Made by a program: the position numbers and the translations under genes. From Microvirga sp. (GTDB lineage: Bacteria > Pseudomonadota > Alphaproteobacteria > Rhizobiales > Beijerinckiaceae): a stretch of DNA of 64,000 nt. The first letter of the stretch is position 1. Every line of letters starts with the position of its first letter. Positions 53,885 to 64,000 of this stretch are shown one piece after another. The notes under the pieces were generated by a model. That model ran no database searches, was not told the origin of the DNA, and worked only from the letters and a program-made list of their open reading frames with translations. Location: assembly GCA_022241475.1 (NCBI GenBank), contig JAKOMT010000005.1:18115-82114 (forward strand). Reading direction: 5' to 3'.

Positions 53885-55311
53885 CATCCCCCCTCTGGAC
53901 CGGACGAGAAGCCCTCAACGCGATGGCGGCGCGCGCCGTCGGCGAGCCGCCCGCGCGCATCGACGGCGTCTCCATCGACACCCGAACCCTTCGTCCGGGC
54001 GATCTCTTCGTCGCGTTGCGCGGCGAGGCGCGCGACGGTCATGACTTCGTGCGAGCCGCCTTCGAGAAGGGCGCCGCCGCCGCGCTCGTCGCCGCCGACC
54101 GGGCCGAGGATCTTGCGGACGCAGGCCCGCTCTTCGCCGCCGAGGACACGCTGCATGCGATGGAGGCGCTCGGCCGCGCCGCGCGCGAGCGTTCGGACGC
54201 GCGCGTGATCGCCATCACGGGCTCCGTCGGCAAGACGGGCTCTAAGGAGGCCATGCGGCTGCTGCTGTCGCGCGAGGGCCGCACGCACGCCTCGGTCGCC
54301 TCCTACAACAATCACTGGGGCGTGCCGCTGACGCTGGCGCGCATGCCGCGCGAGGCCCGGTTTGGGGTGTTCGAAATCGGCATGAACCATGCCGGCGAGA
54401 TCGCTCCGCTGACCCGCATGGTGCGCCCGCACGTCGCCATCGTGACGACGGTCGAGGCGGTGCATATCGAGCATTTCCGCTCGGTGTCCGGAATCGCCGA
54501 CGCCAAGGGCGAGATCTTCCTCGGGCTCGAGCCGGGCGGCATCGCGGTGCTGAACTGCGACAACCCGCATTTCGAGCGCCTCAAGGCGCACGCGCTGGCC
54601 TCGAACGCGGGCCGCGTCGTCAGTTTCGGCGAGGGTGAGGGCGCGGACGTGCGCGCCGAGCGCATCATCCTGCGCCAGGACATGACCATCGTCGACGCCC
54701 GCGTCTTCGGCGAGCCGCTGACCTACCGCATCGGCATGATCGGCCGGCACGTGGCGATCAATTCGCTCGGCCTCATCGCCGCCGTGAAGGCGCTCGGGCT
54801 CGATCTCGCCGTCGCCGCTCTGGCTCTCGGCGACATGACCCCGCCGACCGGACGTGGGGCGCGCGAGGCGCTGCCCTTCGGCGCGGGCGAGATCACGCTC
54901 GTCGACGAAACCTACAACGCCAATCCCGCCTCCGTGCGCGCCGCGCTGGAGACGCTCGGACAGACTGAGATCGGCTTTCGGGGCCGGCGCGTCGCCGTCC
55001 TCGGCGACATGCTGGAGCTCGGCGACGACGGGCCGCGCCTGCACGCCGATCTCGCGGCGTCGATCACGTCGAACGCGGTCGATCTCGTATTCGGCGCGGG
55101 ACCGTTGATGAAAAATCTGATGTCGGCCCTTCCCCCGGAGCGCAGGGGAGGCTACGCGAAAGCCGCCGTCGCGATCGAGCCGGCTGTCCTCTCCGCGCTG
55201 CGTCCGGGCGACGTGGTCATGGTCAAGGGCTCGCGCGGCGTTCGCATGGAGACGGTCGTCGAGGCGGTTAGGCGTCGCGCGGCGGCGTCGCGGGGGCTTC
55301 AGGAAGGGTGA
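53881..55311 (+). CDS. murF: UDP-MurNAc-tripeptide:D-Ala-D-Ala ligase MurF
   Basis: This 476-aa Mur ligase adds the D-Ala-D-Ala dipeptide, completing the pentapeptide precursor. Motifs are [21 protein letters not shown] [16 protein letters not shown], the P-loop [31 protein letters not shown] and [16 protein letters not shown]. It overlaps murE by ATGA and precedes mraY by 7 bp. The length is typical. Confidence 0.96.
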   Translation: MTSPLWTGREALNAMAARAVGEPPARIDGVSIDTRTLRPGDLFVALRGEARDGHDFVRAAFEKGAAAALVAADRAEDLADAGPLFAAEDTLHAMEALGRAARERSDARVIAITGSVGKTGSKEAMRLLLSREGRTHASVASYNNHWGVPLTLARMPREARFGVFEIGMNHAGEIAPLTRMVRPHVAIVTTVEAVHIEHFRSVSGIADAKGEIFLGLEPGGIAVLNCDNPHFERLKAHALASNAGRVVSFGEGEGADVRAERIILRQDMTIVDARVFGEPLTYRIGMIGRHVAINSLGLIAAVKALGLDLAVAALALGDMTPPTGRGAREALPFGAGEITLVDETYNANPASVRAALETLGQTEIGFRGRRVAVLGDMLELGDDGPRLHADLAASITSNAVDLVFGAGPLMKNLMSALPPERRGGYAKAAVAIEPAVLSALRPGDVVMVKGSRGVRMETVVEAVRRRAAASRGLQEG

Positions 55312-55318
55312 TGCGCCA

Positions 55319-56404
55319 ATGTTGACCTGGCTTGCCGATTTCGCGGCCTATTTCAACGTCCTCAACGTCCTGCGCTACATTACCTTCCGCACCGGAATGG
55401 CGACGGCGACGGCGTTTCTATTCGTCATCTGGTTCGGTCCGGCCATCATCGCGACGCTGCGCCTGCGCCAGGGCAAGGGCCAGCCGATCCGCGAGGACGG
55501 GCCGGAATCGCACCTTCTGACCAAGCGCGGCACGCCGACCATGGGCGGGCTGATGATCCTCGCCGGCGTCCTCGTCTCGACGCTGCTCTGGGCCAATCTG
55601 ACGAATCCTTTCATCTGGGCGGTGCTCTTCGTCACCGTCGGCTTTGGCGCGATCGGCTTCTACGATGATTTCCTCAAGGTGACGCGCCAGTCCCACAAGG
55701 GATTTTCGGGCCGCTCGCGCCTCGCGCTGGAGGGCGTCATCGCGCTGATCGCCTGTTTCGTGATCTCGTATTATTCGACGCCCGACCTCGCCAACAAGCT
55801 CGCGCTGCCGTTCTTCAAGGACGTCCTGATCGATTTCGGCTGGTTCTTCCTCGCGTTCGGCGCCTTCGTGATCGTGGCGGCGGGCAACTCGGTCAATCTC
55901 ACCGACGGACTCGACGGGCTCGCCATCGTCCCGGTGATGATCGCCACGGCGACGTTCGGCTTCATCGCGTATCTCGTCGGCAACGCGGTCTTCGCGAACT
56001 ACCTCCAGATCCATTTCGTCCTCGGCACCGGCGAACTCGCCGTGGTCTGTGGCGCGCTGATCGGAGCCGGGCTCGGCTTCCTGTGGTTCAACGCCCCGCC
56101 GGCGCAGGTCTTCATGGGCGACACCGGCTCCCTCGCGCTCGGCGGCATGATCGGCGCGATCGCCGTCGTGACGAAGCACGAGATCGTGCTCGCCATCGTC
56201 GGCGGTCTGTTCGTGCTCGAGGCGCTGTCGGTGATCATCCAGGTCGCCTCGTTCAAGCTGACGGGCAGGCGAATCTTCCGGATGGCGCCGATCCACCACC
56301 ATTTCGAGAAGATGGGCTGGACCGAGCCGCAGATCGTCATCCGCTTCTGGATCATCGCGGTCGTCCTCGCGATGATCGGCCTCGCCACCCTCAAGCTCAG
56401 GTGA
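55319..56404 (+). CDS. mraY: Phospho-MurNAc-pentapeptide transferase MraY
   Basis: This 361-aa, ten-helix membrane enzyme transfers the precursor to undecaprenyl phosphate, making lipid I. Motifs are [27 protein letters not shown] (catalytic aspartates), [29 protein letters not shown] and [11 protein letters not shown] near the C-terminus. Length and order are standard. It lies between murF and murD. Confidence 0.98.
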   Translation: MLTWLADFAAYFNVLNVLRYITFRTGMATATAFLFVIWFGPAIIATLRLRQGKGQPIREDGPESHLLTKRGTPTMGGLMILAGVLVSTLLWANLTNPFIWAVLFVTVGFGAIGFYDDFLKVTRQSHKGFSGRSRLALEGVIALIACFVISYYSTPDLANKLALPFFKDVLIDFGWFFLAFGAFVIVAAGNSVNLTDGLDGLAIVPVMIATATFGFIAYLVGNAVFANYLQIHFVLGTGELAVVCGALIGAGLGFLWFNAPPAQVFMGDTGSLALGGMIGAIAVVTKHEIVLAIVGGLFVLEALSVIIQVASFKLTGRRIFRMAPIHHHFEKMGWTEPQIVIRFWIIAVVLAMIGLATLKLR

Positions 56405-56411
56405 GCGGCCG

Positions 56412-57809
56412 ATGACGCCCTCGACGGTCTTCGCCGGGCGCGACGTCGCCCTGTTCGGCCTCGGCGGATCGGGGCTCGCCACCGCGCGGGCGTTGAAGGC
56501 CGGTGGAGCGAGGGTCTTCGCCTTCGACGACAGCGCCGAGCGCGTCGCCGCCGCGGCGGCGGAGGGGATCGGAACGGAAGACTTGCGCGAGGCCGATTTC
56601 TCGCGCTTCGCCGCGCTCGTCCTCTCCCCCGGCGTCCCGCTCACCCATCCCGAGCCCCACTGGAGCGCGGCGAAGGCGAAAGACGCCGGCGTCGAGATCA
56701 TCGGCGACATCGAGCTGTTCTGCCGCGAGCGGGCCAGGATCGCGCCAGACGCGCCCTTCATCGCCATCACCGGCACCAACGGAAAGTCGACCACGACGGC
56801 GCTCATCGCCCATATCCTGAGCGCGGCGGGACGCGACGTGCAACTCGGCGGCAATATCGGGCCGGCGATCCTCTCGCTCGAGCCGCCGTCGCCGAACCGC
56901 ATCCACGTCGTCGAGGTCTCGACCTTCCAGATCGATCTTGCGCCGTCGATCGCCCCCTCGATCGGCCTCCTCCTCAATCTCTCGCCCGACCATCTCGACC
57001 GTCACGGCACGATGGAGAACTACGCGGCGATCAAGGAGCGGCTCGTCGCGCAATCGAAACTCGCCCTGATCGGCGTCGACGATCCGCTCTGCGACGAAAT
57101 CGGCCGGCGGCTATCCCAGGTCGAGGGATCGGACGTCTATCCGGTCTCAGGGGGCAAGGAACTGCGCTGGGGCTACTTCACGCATGAGGGCCTCGTCGTC
57201 GCCCGCAACGCCGGGGAGGCGCTCGACGAGGCGCTGGCGCTCGGCGACATCGAGGGCGTCGAGACGCTGCGCGGTCGCCACAACGCGCAGAACGCCGCCT
57301 TCGCATGCGCCGCGGCCTGGCATGCGGGCGTTGCGCCCGAAGCCATCGCCGCCGCCATGCCGTCCTTCCCGGGTCTGGCCCACCGGATGGAGCAGGTCGG
57401 GCGCATCGGCAGGACGCTGTTCGTCAACGATTCCAAGGCCACCAATGCGGATTCGACGCTGTTCGCGCTCGAATCCTATCCGCGCGTCCACTGGATCCTC
57501 GGCGGCAAGCCGAAGGCCGGGGGGATCGTCTCGCTCGAACCGCTCTTCGGCCGCGTGGCGAAGGCGTATCTCATCGGCGCGGCGAGCGCGGAATTCGCAG
57601 CGACGCTCGACGGCAAGGTTCCCTATGAGGCCTGCGGCACGCTCGACGTCGCCGTGGCGCGCGCGGCCGGGGACGCGGCTCGCTCTGACGAGGAGGCGCC
57701 CGTGGTGCTGTTCTCGCCGGCCTGCGCCTCCTACGACCAGTTCCGCAGCTTCGAACATCGCGGCGACGTTTTCCGCGAGCTGGTGCGCGCTCTTCCCTCG
57801 GGCGACTGA
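56412..57809 (+). CDS. murD: UDP-MurNAc-L-Ala:D-Glu ligase MurD
   Basis: This 465-aa Mur ligase adds D-glutamate to the precursor. Motifs are [18 protein letters not shown] (nucleotide fold), [12 protein letters not shown], the P-loop [30 protein letters not shown] and [11 protein letters not shown]. It is 7 bp after mraY. It is the last gene before the cluster is broken by an opposite-strand hydrolase gene (stops 4 bp apart). Confidence 0.97.
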   Translation: MTPSTVFAGRDVALFGLGGSGLATARALKAGGARVFAFDDSAERVAAAAAEGIGTEDLREADFSRFAALVLSPGVPLTHPEPHWSAAKAKDAGVEIIGDIELFCRERARIAPDAPFIAITGTNGKSTTTALIAHILSAAGRDVQLGGNIGPAILSLEPPSPNRIHVVEVSTFQIDLAPSIAPSIGLLLNLSPDHLDRHGTMENYAAIKERLVAQSKLALIGVDDPLCDEIGRRLSQVEGSDVYPVSGGKELRWGYFTHEGLVVARNAGEALDEALALGDIEGVETLRGRHNAQNAAFACAAAWHAGVAPEAIAAAMPSFPGLAHRMEQVGRIGRTLFVNDSKATNADSTLFALESYPRVHWILGGKPKAGGIVSLEPLFGRVAKAYLIGAASAEFAATLDGKVPYEACGTLDVAVARAAGDAARSDEEAPVVLFSPACASYDQFRSFEHRGDVFRELVRALPSGD

Positions 57810-57813
57810 TCTC

Positions 57814-59235
57814 TCAGCGGGCGAGCCGGAACACGTCGCGCTTCGGTCGGCGCGGGATCACGATGTCGACGAAATGCGTCGTGTTCCGCAGGAGCCGCTC
57901 CGGGCCGAGCTCGCGGCGCGCCTCCGCGTCGCGCGCGTGGATGACGAGTTCGCCCTTCGCTCCTTCCCGCTCCGCGTCGAAATAGGCGACGTTGCGCCCC
58001 GGCGCCGTCGCCGACAGGCTAACCGCCAGGCGGCGATAGCGTTGGTAGAACACGCTCGCGAGCGCCTCCCGATCGACATACAGACAGCGCGCCGAGGGAT
58101 CGAGCGCGTTCACGTGCACGTGGCGCAGCACCTTGCGCTGGAACAGGACGATGTCCTGAACGCCGCCCTGATCGGGCGAGAAGAACTCGATGAAATAATC
58201 GCCCGCCGGCGCGCCGTAATCGTCGCGCACATGCGTCACGATCTGCATGTGTTGGCGGAAACTTTCGCCCGCCGGTGGTCGCCCGCCGAAAAACGCCGCG
58301 CGTTCGGCGGGATCGCGCGACAGCGCCGCCGTCTCCTCGCTCACGGCCCGCCAGCGATTTTCGATCGCGCGATACTGCTCCGCGCTCTCGCAGGAGAGCG
58401 CTTCCAGCAGCAGGTCCCCGAGGCGGCCCGACGCCTGTTCCGGCGCTCCGATCGACCTGTCGGGGCGCGTGATCGTCGTGTGGTCGCGATCGGGCAGGGC
58501 CGCGAAAGGGAAGGCGAGGCTCCCTGCGCGCGGAGTCCAGGCGCGGATCTCGGGCGTCCGCGCGTTTGCGCTGAAATCGAGCGTCAGCCCGACGGCGTTG
58601 AGATTGGCCGCCGCCGCGCGGATGACGCCGTCCGCTCCCGCTTCGTTCACGATCTGGCGCATCAGGCTCGAATAGCCGCGCGTGCCGGTGATCACGAACG
58701 GCCAGACCCGGTCGGCGCCGTAGGGTCCCCGGGCGCCGCCGCCAGTCTCGTCGAAGAGGTCGCGCAGGGCGAGGCGGCGCTGGTAGGGGGAGGCGGGTTC
58801 GAGCGCGTCGAGCAAGCCCCTGCCGGTCTCGAACCAGTTGTTCCAGCCCTTGCCGATGCGGCCGATCATGCTCTTGCCCAGACTCGCCAGCCGCGACCCG
58901 AAATTCGCCGGAGCGAGCATCACGAGCCGCTTCACGGGGGCGCCCCGCCCGTCGGGATAGTGTTGCGCAAGCCATTCGCGCGCCACGAGGCCGCCCGTCG
59001 AATGGACGATGAGATCGAAGGGCGGCGTCAGTTCGCCGGCGTCGATTTTGGCCGCCACCACCTCCTGCATGCGCCGCGCCGCGTCCTCGACGCGCACGTC
59101 GTCGTCCCGCGACACGTAATCGCCGAGCCAGATCGCGCTCGGCGCGAAGCCGTGACTTGCGAGGAAGTCGCGCAAGGGCCGGAACGAGCGCGAATCGTCG
59201 CTCCAGCCGTGGAGGATGGCGATCTGTTTCTGCAT
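57814..59235 (-). CDS. Alpha/beta hydrolase (lipase/PGAP1-like), opposite strand within the dcw cluster
   Basis: This 473-aa protein has an alpha/beta hydrolase fold in its first half. It starts QIAILHGWSDDSRSF (oxyanion HG), has the nucleophile elbow in DLIVHSTGGLVAREWL (HSTGG, Ser around residue 90) and MLAPANFGSRLASLGKS, as in PGAP1/lipase-like enzymes; a His for the triad may be in PDRDHTTITR. The second half (about 290-473) is unrecognised and beta-rich in look. There is no signal peptide. The substrate is unknown. It sits on the minus strand between murD and ftsW, which are normally adjacent in the same direction. Confidence 0.8.
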   Translation of the reverse strand: MQKQIAILHGWSDDSRSFRPLRDFLASHGFAPSAIWLGDYVSRDDDVRVEDAARRMQEVVAAKIDAGELTPPFDLIVHSTGGLVAREWLAQHYPDGRGAPVKRLVMLAPANFGSRLASLGKSMIGRIGKGWNNWFETGRGLLDALEPASPYQRRLALRDLFDETGGGARGPYGADRVWPFVITGTRGYSSLMRQIVNEAGADGVIRAAAANLNAVGLTLDFSANARTPEIRAWTPRAGSLAFPFAALPDRDHTTITRPDRSIGAPEQASGRLGDLLLEALSCESAEQYRAIENRWRAVSEETAALSRDPAERAAFFGGRPPAGESFRQHMQIVTHVRDDYGAPAGDYFIEFFSPDQGGVQDIVLFQRKVLRHVHVNALDPSARCLYVDREALASVFYQRYRRLAVSLSATAPGRNVAYFDAEREGAKGELVIHARDAEARRELGPERLLRNTTHFVDIVIPRRPKRDVFRLAR

Positions 59236-59359
59236 TCCCTCGGCGCTCCTGCTATGGGATCGAAGAGCTCTAGATAGGAAATTATTCTCTATCAGCAAGA
59301 TGCGGCGATCTGAAATTTTCCAAAAGGCCGTGGACGCCGCGGGCTTTTTAAAGCCTCCC

Positions 59360-59374
59360 TTAACCACCCGTTCA
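59360..59374 (+). promoter_or_regulatory. CtrA-like box in the ftsW promoter region
   Basis: TTAA-CCACCCG-TTCA fits the CtrA consensus with one mismatch. A further TTAA stands 8 bp upstream (59348-59351). It is 57 bp before the ftsW start. Because the hydrolase gene interrupts the cluster, ftsW needs its own promoter here. Region 59236-59430 also holds GATAG-N11-CTATC (59273-59293), role unknown. Confidence 0.52.
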
Positions 59375-59430
59375 CCACACTGGCGCAGTCGTTCGAACGG
59401 GGGCGACGGTACTCGCGAAAAGGTCTCGGT

Positions 59431-60579
59431 ATGGTCTCGCGCGCGCAACGATCGCTGGTCGGTGATTGGTGGTTGACGGTGGATCGGGCGCTGCTCGCGG
59501 CGCTCGGCACCTTGATGGTGGTCGGCCTCGTCATGCTGATGGCGGGGGGGCCTCCGGTCGCCTCGCGGCTCGGGCTCGAAACCTTTCATTTCGTGACGCG
59601 CCAGAGCCTGTTTCTCGCGCCGGCCCTGTTCGCCACCTTCGTCGTTTCGTTCCTCTCGCCGCGCTATGTGCGCCGGCTCGCGCTCCTCACCTACGTCATC
59701 GCCATGGCGCTCGTCCTCGCCGCGATCCAGTACGGTCCCGAGATCAAGGGCGCGCATCGCTGGATCGCGATCATGGGCCTGAGCGTGCAGCCCTCGGAAT
59801 TCGTGAAGCCCGCCTTCGTCGTGCTCACGGCCTGGGCGTTCTCCGAGGCGACGCGGCGACGCGACGTGCCGGCCGTGTGGGTCGCGTTGCTGATCCTGCC
59901 GATCACGATCACGCCGTTGATCCTGCAGCCCGATTTCGGACAGACGATGCTCGTGACGCTCGTCTGGGCGGGCATGTTCTTCATCGCCGGGTTGCACCTG
60001 TTCTGGGTGCTCGGGCTCGGCGCCGCCGGCGGGCTCGGCATCTTCGCCGCCTACAGCCTCCTTCCGCACGTGCGCGAGCGCATCGAGCGCTTCCTCGACA
60101 AGGATTCGGGCGACAGCTTTCAGGTCGACGCCGCGATGCAGTCCTTCACAAGCGGCGGCTGGCTCGGCCGGGGGCCGGGCGAGGGCACGGTGAAGCGCAT
60201 CCTGCCCGACGCGCATACGGATTTCATCTTCGCGGTCACCGGCGAGGAGTTCGGCATCGCGGTCTGCCTGTTCATCGTCGCGATCTACGCGCTGATCGTG
60301 CTGCGCGGGCTGCTGCTCGCCGGGCGGGCGGAGGATTCCTTCACCCGGCTCGCCGTGTCGGGCCTGTTGCTGCTGTTCGGCCTTCAGGCCATGATCAACA
60401 TGATGGTCAACGTGCAGCTTCTTCCGGCCAAGGGCATGACCCTTCCCTTCATCTCCTACGGCGGCTCGTCGCTGTTCTCGCTGGCGCTCACCATGGGCTT
60501 CCTGATCGCGCTCACGCGCCGTCGGCCGCGCTCACGCCTCTACGAGCGTGACTACGCGCCGCGTCCGGCGGGAGCCTGA
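59431..60579 (+). CDS. ftsW: Septal peptidoglycan polymerase FtsW
   Basis: This 382-aa SEDS-family glycosyltransferase has about ten membrane helices. It works with FtsI to build septal peptidoglycan. Family marks are RWIAIMGLSVQPSEFVKPAFV, LILQPDFGQTMLVTLVWAGMFF, SFQVDAAMQSFTSGGWLGRGPGEGTVKRILPDAHTDFIFAVTGEEFG and PFISYGGSSLFSLALTMG. It is probably transcribed from its own promoter together with murG, murC and murB, since the upstream hydrolase is on the other strand. Confidence 0.97.
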   Translation: MVSRAQRSLVGDWWLTVDRALLAALGTLMVVGLVMLMAGGPPVASRLGLETFHFVTRQSLFLAPALFATFVVSFLSPRYVRRLALLTYVIAMALVLAAIQYGPEIKGAHRWIAIMGLSVQPSEFVKPAFVVLTAWAFSEATRRRDVPAVWVALLILPITITPLILQPDFGQTMLVTLVWAGMFFIAGLHLFWVLGLGAAGGLGIFAAYSLLPHVRERIERFLDKDSGDSFQVDAAMQSFTSGGWLGRGPGEGTVKRILPDAHTDFIFAVTGEEFGIAVCLFIVAIYALIVLRGLLLAGRAEDSFTRLAVSGLLLLFGLQAMINMMVNVQLLPAKGMTLPFISYGGSSLFSLALTMGFLIALTRRRPRSRLYERDYAPRPAGA

Positions 60580-60581
60580 GC

Positions 60582-61688
60582 ATGGCCCCGCTCGTGATGA
60601 TCGCAGCCGGCGGCACCGGCGGACACCTGTTTCCGGCGCAGGCGCTCGCCAGCGTTCTGCGCGCGCGGGGCGCCCGCGTGATCCTCGTCACGGACGGACG
60701 CATCGGAGCGCTCGCCGAAACCTTTCCGGCCGAGCGCATCGTTTCGCTTCCCGCCGGAACGCCCTCGAAGCGCTCGCCACTCGAAGCCATGCGCGCGATC
60801 ATCAAGCTCGGGCGCGGCTACATCGCGGCGCGACGCCTGATCCGCGAGACCAAGCCCGACGTCGTCATCGGCTTCGGCGGCTATCCGACCGTGCCGCCCG
60901 TCCTCGCGGCGGCGCATTCGGGCGCGGCGACGATCGTGCACGAGCAGAACGGCGTCATCGGCCGCGCGAACCGCTTCCTCTCGCGCTACGTCACGAAACT
61001 CGCGACGAGCGTGCCCGAGTTGCGCGGCGCGCCGGACGTCGCAAAAGCGAAGATCGCGCTCACCGGCAATCCCGTGCGCGACGAAGTCATCGCGGCGGCG
61101 GCGATCCCGTATTCCCCTCCAGAGCCGGGCGGCGTCCTGCGCCTTCTCGTCTTCGGCGGCAGCCAGGGCGCTCGAGTGATGTCGGACGTGGTCCCGCAGG
61201 CCCTGCGGCTGCTCGCGCCAGCCGATCTCGCGCGCATCCGCCTCGTCCAGCAGGCGCGTGGCGAGGACGAGGCGCGCGTGCGCGAAGCCTGCGCAGGACT
61301 GCCCGTCGAGGCGGAGATCGCGCCCTTCTTTCGCGATCTGCCCAAGCGCATCGCGGAGGCCCATCTCGTCGTCTCGCGCTCGGGCGCCTCGACCGTTTCG
61401 GAACTCGCCGTCATCGGGCGTCCCTCGATCCTCGTGCCCCTGCCGGGAGCGCTCGATCAGGACCAGGCGGCGAACGCGCAGAGCCTCGCATTGATCGACG
61501 CCGCCTTGATGCTTCCACAAAGCTACTTCACCCCGGAGCGGCTCGCGCGGGAATTGAAGGCGCGCCTCGACGAGCCCGACCGCTTGACGAAAGCGGCCGC
61601 GGCGGCCAAGAGCGCAGGCATTCCCGACGCGGCGGAGAAACTCGCCGACCTCGTCCTGGACTGCGCGCGGGCGCAGGCCATCCGTTGA
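60582..61688 (+). CDS. murG: Lipid II-forming GlcNAc transferase MurG
   Basis: This 368-aa GT28-family enzyme adds GlcNAc to lipid I at the cytoplasmic membrane face. Motifs are AAGGTGGHLFPAQALA (loop 1), GFGGYPTVPPVLAA, HEQNGVIGRANR and LLVFGGSQGARVMSD, then SRSGASTVSELAVIGRPSILVPLPGALDQDQAANA in the C-terminal nucleotide-sugar domain. It starts 2 bp after ftsW. Confidence 0.98.
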   Translation: MAPLVMIAAGGTGGHLFPAQALASVLRARGARVILVTDGRIGALAETFPAERIVSLPAGTPSKRSPLEAMRAIIKLGRGYIAARRLIRETKPDVVIGFGGYPTVPPVLAAAHSGAATIVHEQNGVIGRANRFLSRYVTKLATSVPELRGAPDVAKAKIALTGNPVRDEVIAAAAIPYSPPEPGGVLRLLVFGGSQGARVMSDVVPQALRLLAPADLARIRLVQQARGEDEARVREACAGLPVEAEIAPFFRDLPKRIAEAHLVVSRSGASTVSELAVIGRPSILVPLPGALDQDQAANAQSLALIDAALMLPQSYFTPERLARELKARLDEPDRLTKAAAAAKSAGIPDAAEKLADLVLDCARAQAIR

Positions 61689-61718
61689 CGCCTGACATTC
61701 CTGAAAGCTGAAGACGCC

Positions 61719-63137
61719 ATGAAGCTGCCCCCCAAACTCGGCCCCATCCACTTCATCGGCATCGGGGGCATCGGCATGTCGGGCATCGCCGAGGTGATGC
61801 ACAATCTCGGCTACACGGTTCAGGGCTCCGACGCGGCGGCCGACAATTACAACGTCAAGCGCCTGCGCGAGAAGGGCGTGCGCACCTTCGCCGGGCACGC
61901 GGCCGAGAACGTGCGCGACGCGGAAGTCGTCGTGGTCTCGACGGCGATCCGCCGCGACAATCCCGAGCTCGTCGCCGCGCGCGAACTGCGCCTGCCCGTG
62001 GTGCGCCGCGCCGAGATGCTCGCCGAACTGATGCGCCTCAAGACCTCGATCGCGATCGCGGGCACGCACGGCAAGACGACGACGACCTCGATCGTCGCGA
62101 CCCTGCTCGAAGGCGGCGGCTTCGACCCCACCGTCATCAACGGCGGCATCATCAACGCCTACGGCACCAACGCGCGCATGGGCAAGGGCGACTGGATGGT
62201 CGTCGAGGCGGACGAATCGGACGGCACCTTCCTCAAGCTGCCTTGCGACTACGCCATCGTCACCAACATCGATCCCGAGCATCTCGACCACTTCAAGACC
62301 TTCGACGCCATCAAGGCGGCCTTCCGCACCTTCATCGAGAACCTCCCCTTCTACGGCTTCGCGGTGATGTGCATCGACCATCCCGTGGTGCAGGATCTCG
62401 TCGGGCGGATCGAGGACCGGCGGGTGATCACCTACGGCGCCAACCCGCAGGCCGACGTGCGAATCCGCGACGTCGACCTGACCGGGGGCGTCAGCCGCTT
62501 CTCCGTCGTCATCCACGACCGGAAGAAGGGCGGCAGCGTCGAAATCGACGATCTCGTCATGCCGATGCCCGGCCACCACAACGCGCTCAACGCGGTGGGT
62601 GCGCTGGCGCTCGCCTACGAACTCGGCATGACGCCGGACGCCATCCGCAAGGCGCTCGCCGGCTTCGGCGGCGTCAAGCGGCGGTTCACGCGCACCGGCG
62701 AATGGAACGGCGCGGCGATCTTCGACGATTACGGCCACCATCCGGTGGAGATCTCCGCCGTGCTGAAGGCGGCGCGCGCCTCGACGGACGGCAAGGTCAT
62801 CGCGATCGTGCAGCCGCACCGCTATACGCGGCTGAGCGCGCTGTTCGAGGATTTCTGCACCTGCTTCAACGACGCCGACACCGTGATGGTGGCGCCCGTC
62901 TACACGGCCGGCGAGGACCCGATCCCCGGCGCCGACCGCGACGGCCTCGTCGCCGGCCTGAAGGCGCGCGGGCATCGAAACGCCATCGCCCTCGCATCGC
63001 CCGACGACATTCCGGCTCTCGTCGGCGACATCGCCAAGCCCGGCGACTACGTCGTCTTCCTCGGCGCCGGCAGCATCACGCAATGGGCCTACGCGCTGCC
63101 CGCACAGCTGGCGGAGCGTAGCGGGACGCCGGCGTGA
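61719..63137 (+). CDS. murC: UDP-MurNAc:L-Ala ligase MurC
   Basis: This 472-aa Mur ligase starts the stem peptide by adding L-alanine. Motifs are [36 protein letters not shown], the P-loop [15 protein letters not shown] and [13 protein letters not shown], with [18 protein letters not shown] and QPHRYTRL in the C-terminal part. The gap to murG is 30 bp. Its stop overlaps the GTG start of murB. Confidence 0.98.
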   Translation: MKLPPKLGPIHFIGIGGIGMSGIAEVMHNLGYTVQGSDAAADNYNVKRLREKGVRTFAGHAAENVRDAEVVVVSTAIRRDNPELVAARELRLPVVRRAEMLAELMRLKTSIAIAGTHGKTTTTSIVATLLEGGGFDPTVINGGIINAYGTNARMGKGDWMVVEADESDGTFLKLPCDYAIVTNIDPEHLDHFKTFDAIKAAFRTFIENLPFYGFAVMCIDHPVVQDLVGRIEDRRVITYGANPQADVRIRDVDLTGGVSRFSVVIHDRKKGGSVEIDDLVMPMPGHHNALNAVGALALAYELGMTPDAIRKALAGFGGVKRRFTRTGEWNGAAIFDDYGHHPVEISAVLKAARASTDGKVIAIVQPHRYTRLSALFEDFCTCFNDADTVMVAPVYTAGEDPIPGADRDGLVAGLKARGHRNAIALASPDDIPALVGDIAKPGDYVVFLGAGSITQWAYALPAQLAERSGTPA

Positions 63138-64000
63138 CGCTCTTTCCGGACATTGCGCCCGAGATCCGCGCTCGCGCGCCGGCCCTGCGCGGAGAGATGC
63201 GCGCCAACGCGCCGGCGGCGCCGCTTTCGTGGTTTCGCACGGGCGGCCCGGCCCAGCTTCTCTTCACGCCCGTCGACGAGGAGGATCTGGCGCACTTTCT
63301 GGCGGCTCTCCCCGGCGATATGCCGAGGCTCGTCGTCGGGCTCGGCTCGAACCTCCTCATCCGCGACGGCGGTCTGCCCGGCGTCTTGATCCGGCTCTCG
63401 GGGAAAGGCTTCACGGGAATCGCGATCGAGCCGGGATCGCGCGTGCGCGCCGGCGCCGGCGCGCCCGACGTCAAGGTCGCGCGCGCAGCAGCCGAAGCCG
63501 GCATCGACGGAATGACGTTCTTGCGCGGCATTCCCGGCGCGATCGGTGGCGCGCTGCGCATGAACGGCGGCGCCTATGGCGGCGAGACCAGGGACGTGTT
63601 CGTGGAAGCCCGCGCGCTCGACGCCGCGGGCGGGCTGCACGTTCTGGACCATGCGGCGATGGATTTCTCCTACCGCCATTGCGGCGCGCCCGCCGATCTC
63701 ATCTTCACGCAGGCGCTGCTCGAAGGCTTTCCCGGCGAGCCGGACGATATCCTCGCGCGCATGAACGCCATCACCGAGCAGCGCTCGGCGACGCAGCCCG
63801 TCAACACGCGCACGGGCGGCTCGACCTTCAAGAACCCGCCGGATGCGCGCGCTTGGGAGCTGGTCGATCGCGCGGGATGCCGTGGCCTGCGCATCGGCGA
63901 CGCGCAGGTGTCGGAGCTTCACTGCAATTTCCTGATCAACCACGGCGCCGCCACCTCGACCGAGATCGAGGCGCTGGGCGAGGAGGTGCGCCGCCGCGTG
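63134..64000 (+). CDS. murB: UDP-N-acetylenolpyruvylglucosamine reductase MurB (3' end outside window)
   Basis: The first 289 residues of this FAD enzyme are seen; the stop is beyond the window. It reduces enolpyruvyl-UDP-GlcNAc to UDP-MurNAc. The GTG start overlaps the murC stop (GTGA). Motifs are [44 protein letters not shown] and GGSTFKNP (catalytic Ser). The next part, with [26 protein letters not shown], is the type I MurB substrate-binding end. About 20-30 residues are probably missing. Confidence 0.96.
   Translation, partial: MTLFPDIAPEIRARAPALRGEMRANAPAAPLSWFRTGGPAQLLFTPVDEEDLAHFLAALPGDMPRLVVGLGSNLLIRDGGLPGVLIRLSGKGFTGIAIEPGSRVRAGAGAPDVKVARAAAEAGIDGMTFLRGIPGAIGGALRMNGGAYGGETRDVFVEARALDAAGGLHVLDHAAMDFSYRHCGAPADLIFTQALLEGFPGEPDDILARMNAITEQRSATQPVNTRTGGSTFKNPPDARAWELVDRAGCRGLRIGDAQVSELHCNFLINHGAATSTEIEALGEEVRRRV

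Overview
The window is one continuous, very GC-rich, gene-dense chromosomal segment from an alphaproteobacterium, most likely of the order Hyphomicrobiales (Rhizobiales). The evidence is the combination of CckA, SciP and FlbD with CtrA-type promoter boxes, a Mur-like manganese regulator, meso-DAP peptidoglycan genes and a typical alphaproteobacterial RNase P RNA. Genus cannot be fixed from the sequence alone.

Region 1 (1-22.7 kb) is a flagellar and cell-cycle locus. It reads fliK(partial)-flgD-sciP, fliF-fliH-fliN-flbD, then a minus-strand operon flgB-flgC-fliE-fliQ-fliR-flhB-cckA, divergent fliO-like and fliP genes, flhA, and two overlapping crcB genes. Two molybdenum hydroxylases are embedded in it: a lone CoxL-type subunit after flbD and an IorAB-type pair between fliP and flhA. 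CtrA boxes (TTAA-N7-TTAA type) precede sciP, fliF, flgB/fliO and flhA. The flgB and flhA promoters also share a CGGCAA-N3-TTGCCG dyad that resembles FlbD (ftr) sites. The master regulator's sites, its kinase CckA, its inhibitor SciP and the flagellar regulator FlbD therefore lie within about 20 kb.

Region 2 (22.7-31.3 kb) is mixed metabolism: fadD, a TadG-like protein, a HIT protein, nudC, a 100-bp AT-rich leader before an unrecognised 778-aa protein, and a pheA/kdsB pair.

Region 3 (31.3-39.2 kb) is metal uptake. A SitABCD-type manganese/iron ABC transporter is divergent from a Mur/Fur regulator, with Fur-like boxes between them. A TupABC tungstate/molybdate transporter follows, divergent from an excisionase-HTH plus periplasmic-binding-fold regulator, with overlapping inverted repeats between them.

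Region 4 (39.2-47.8 kb) holds mutL, a LysE-family amino-acid exporter, a two-gene operon (a BacA-like prephenate-decarboxylase homologue overlapping an unrecognised protein with an HDYHHH motif), selO, a chemotaxis receptor and a glycine-zipper lipoprotein. The BacA-like operon with its adjacent exporter is the best candidate for an undescribed small-molecule system.

Region 5 (47.9-64 kb) is rnpB and the division and cell wall cluster: mraZ-rsmH-ftsL-ftsI-murE-murF-mraY-murD, an opposite-strand alpha/beta hydrolase, then ftsW-murG-murC-murB (cut by the window end). Four GGG-type pentamers at exact 10-bp spacing upstream of mraZ look like the MraZ operator. CtrA-like boxes stand upstream of both mraZ and ftsW. 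No tRNA, CRISPR array, insertion sequence or prophage was seen.
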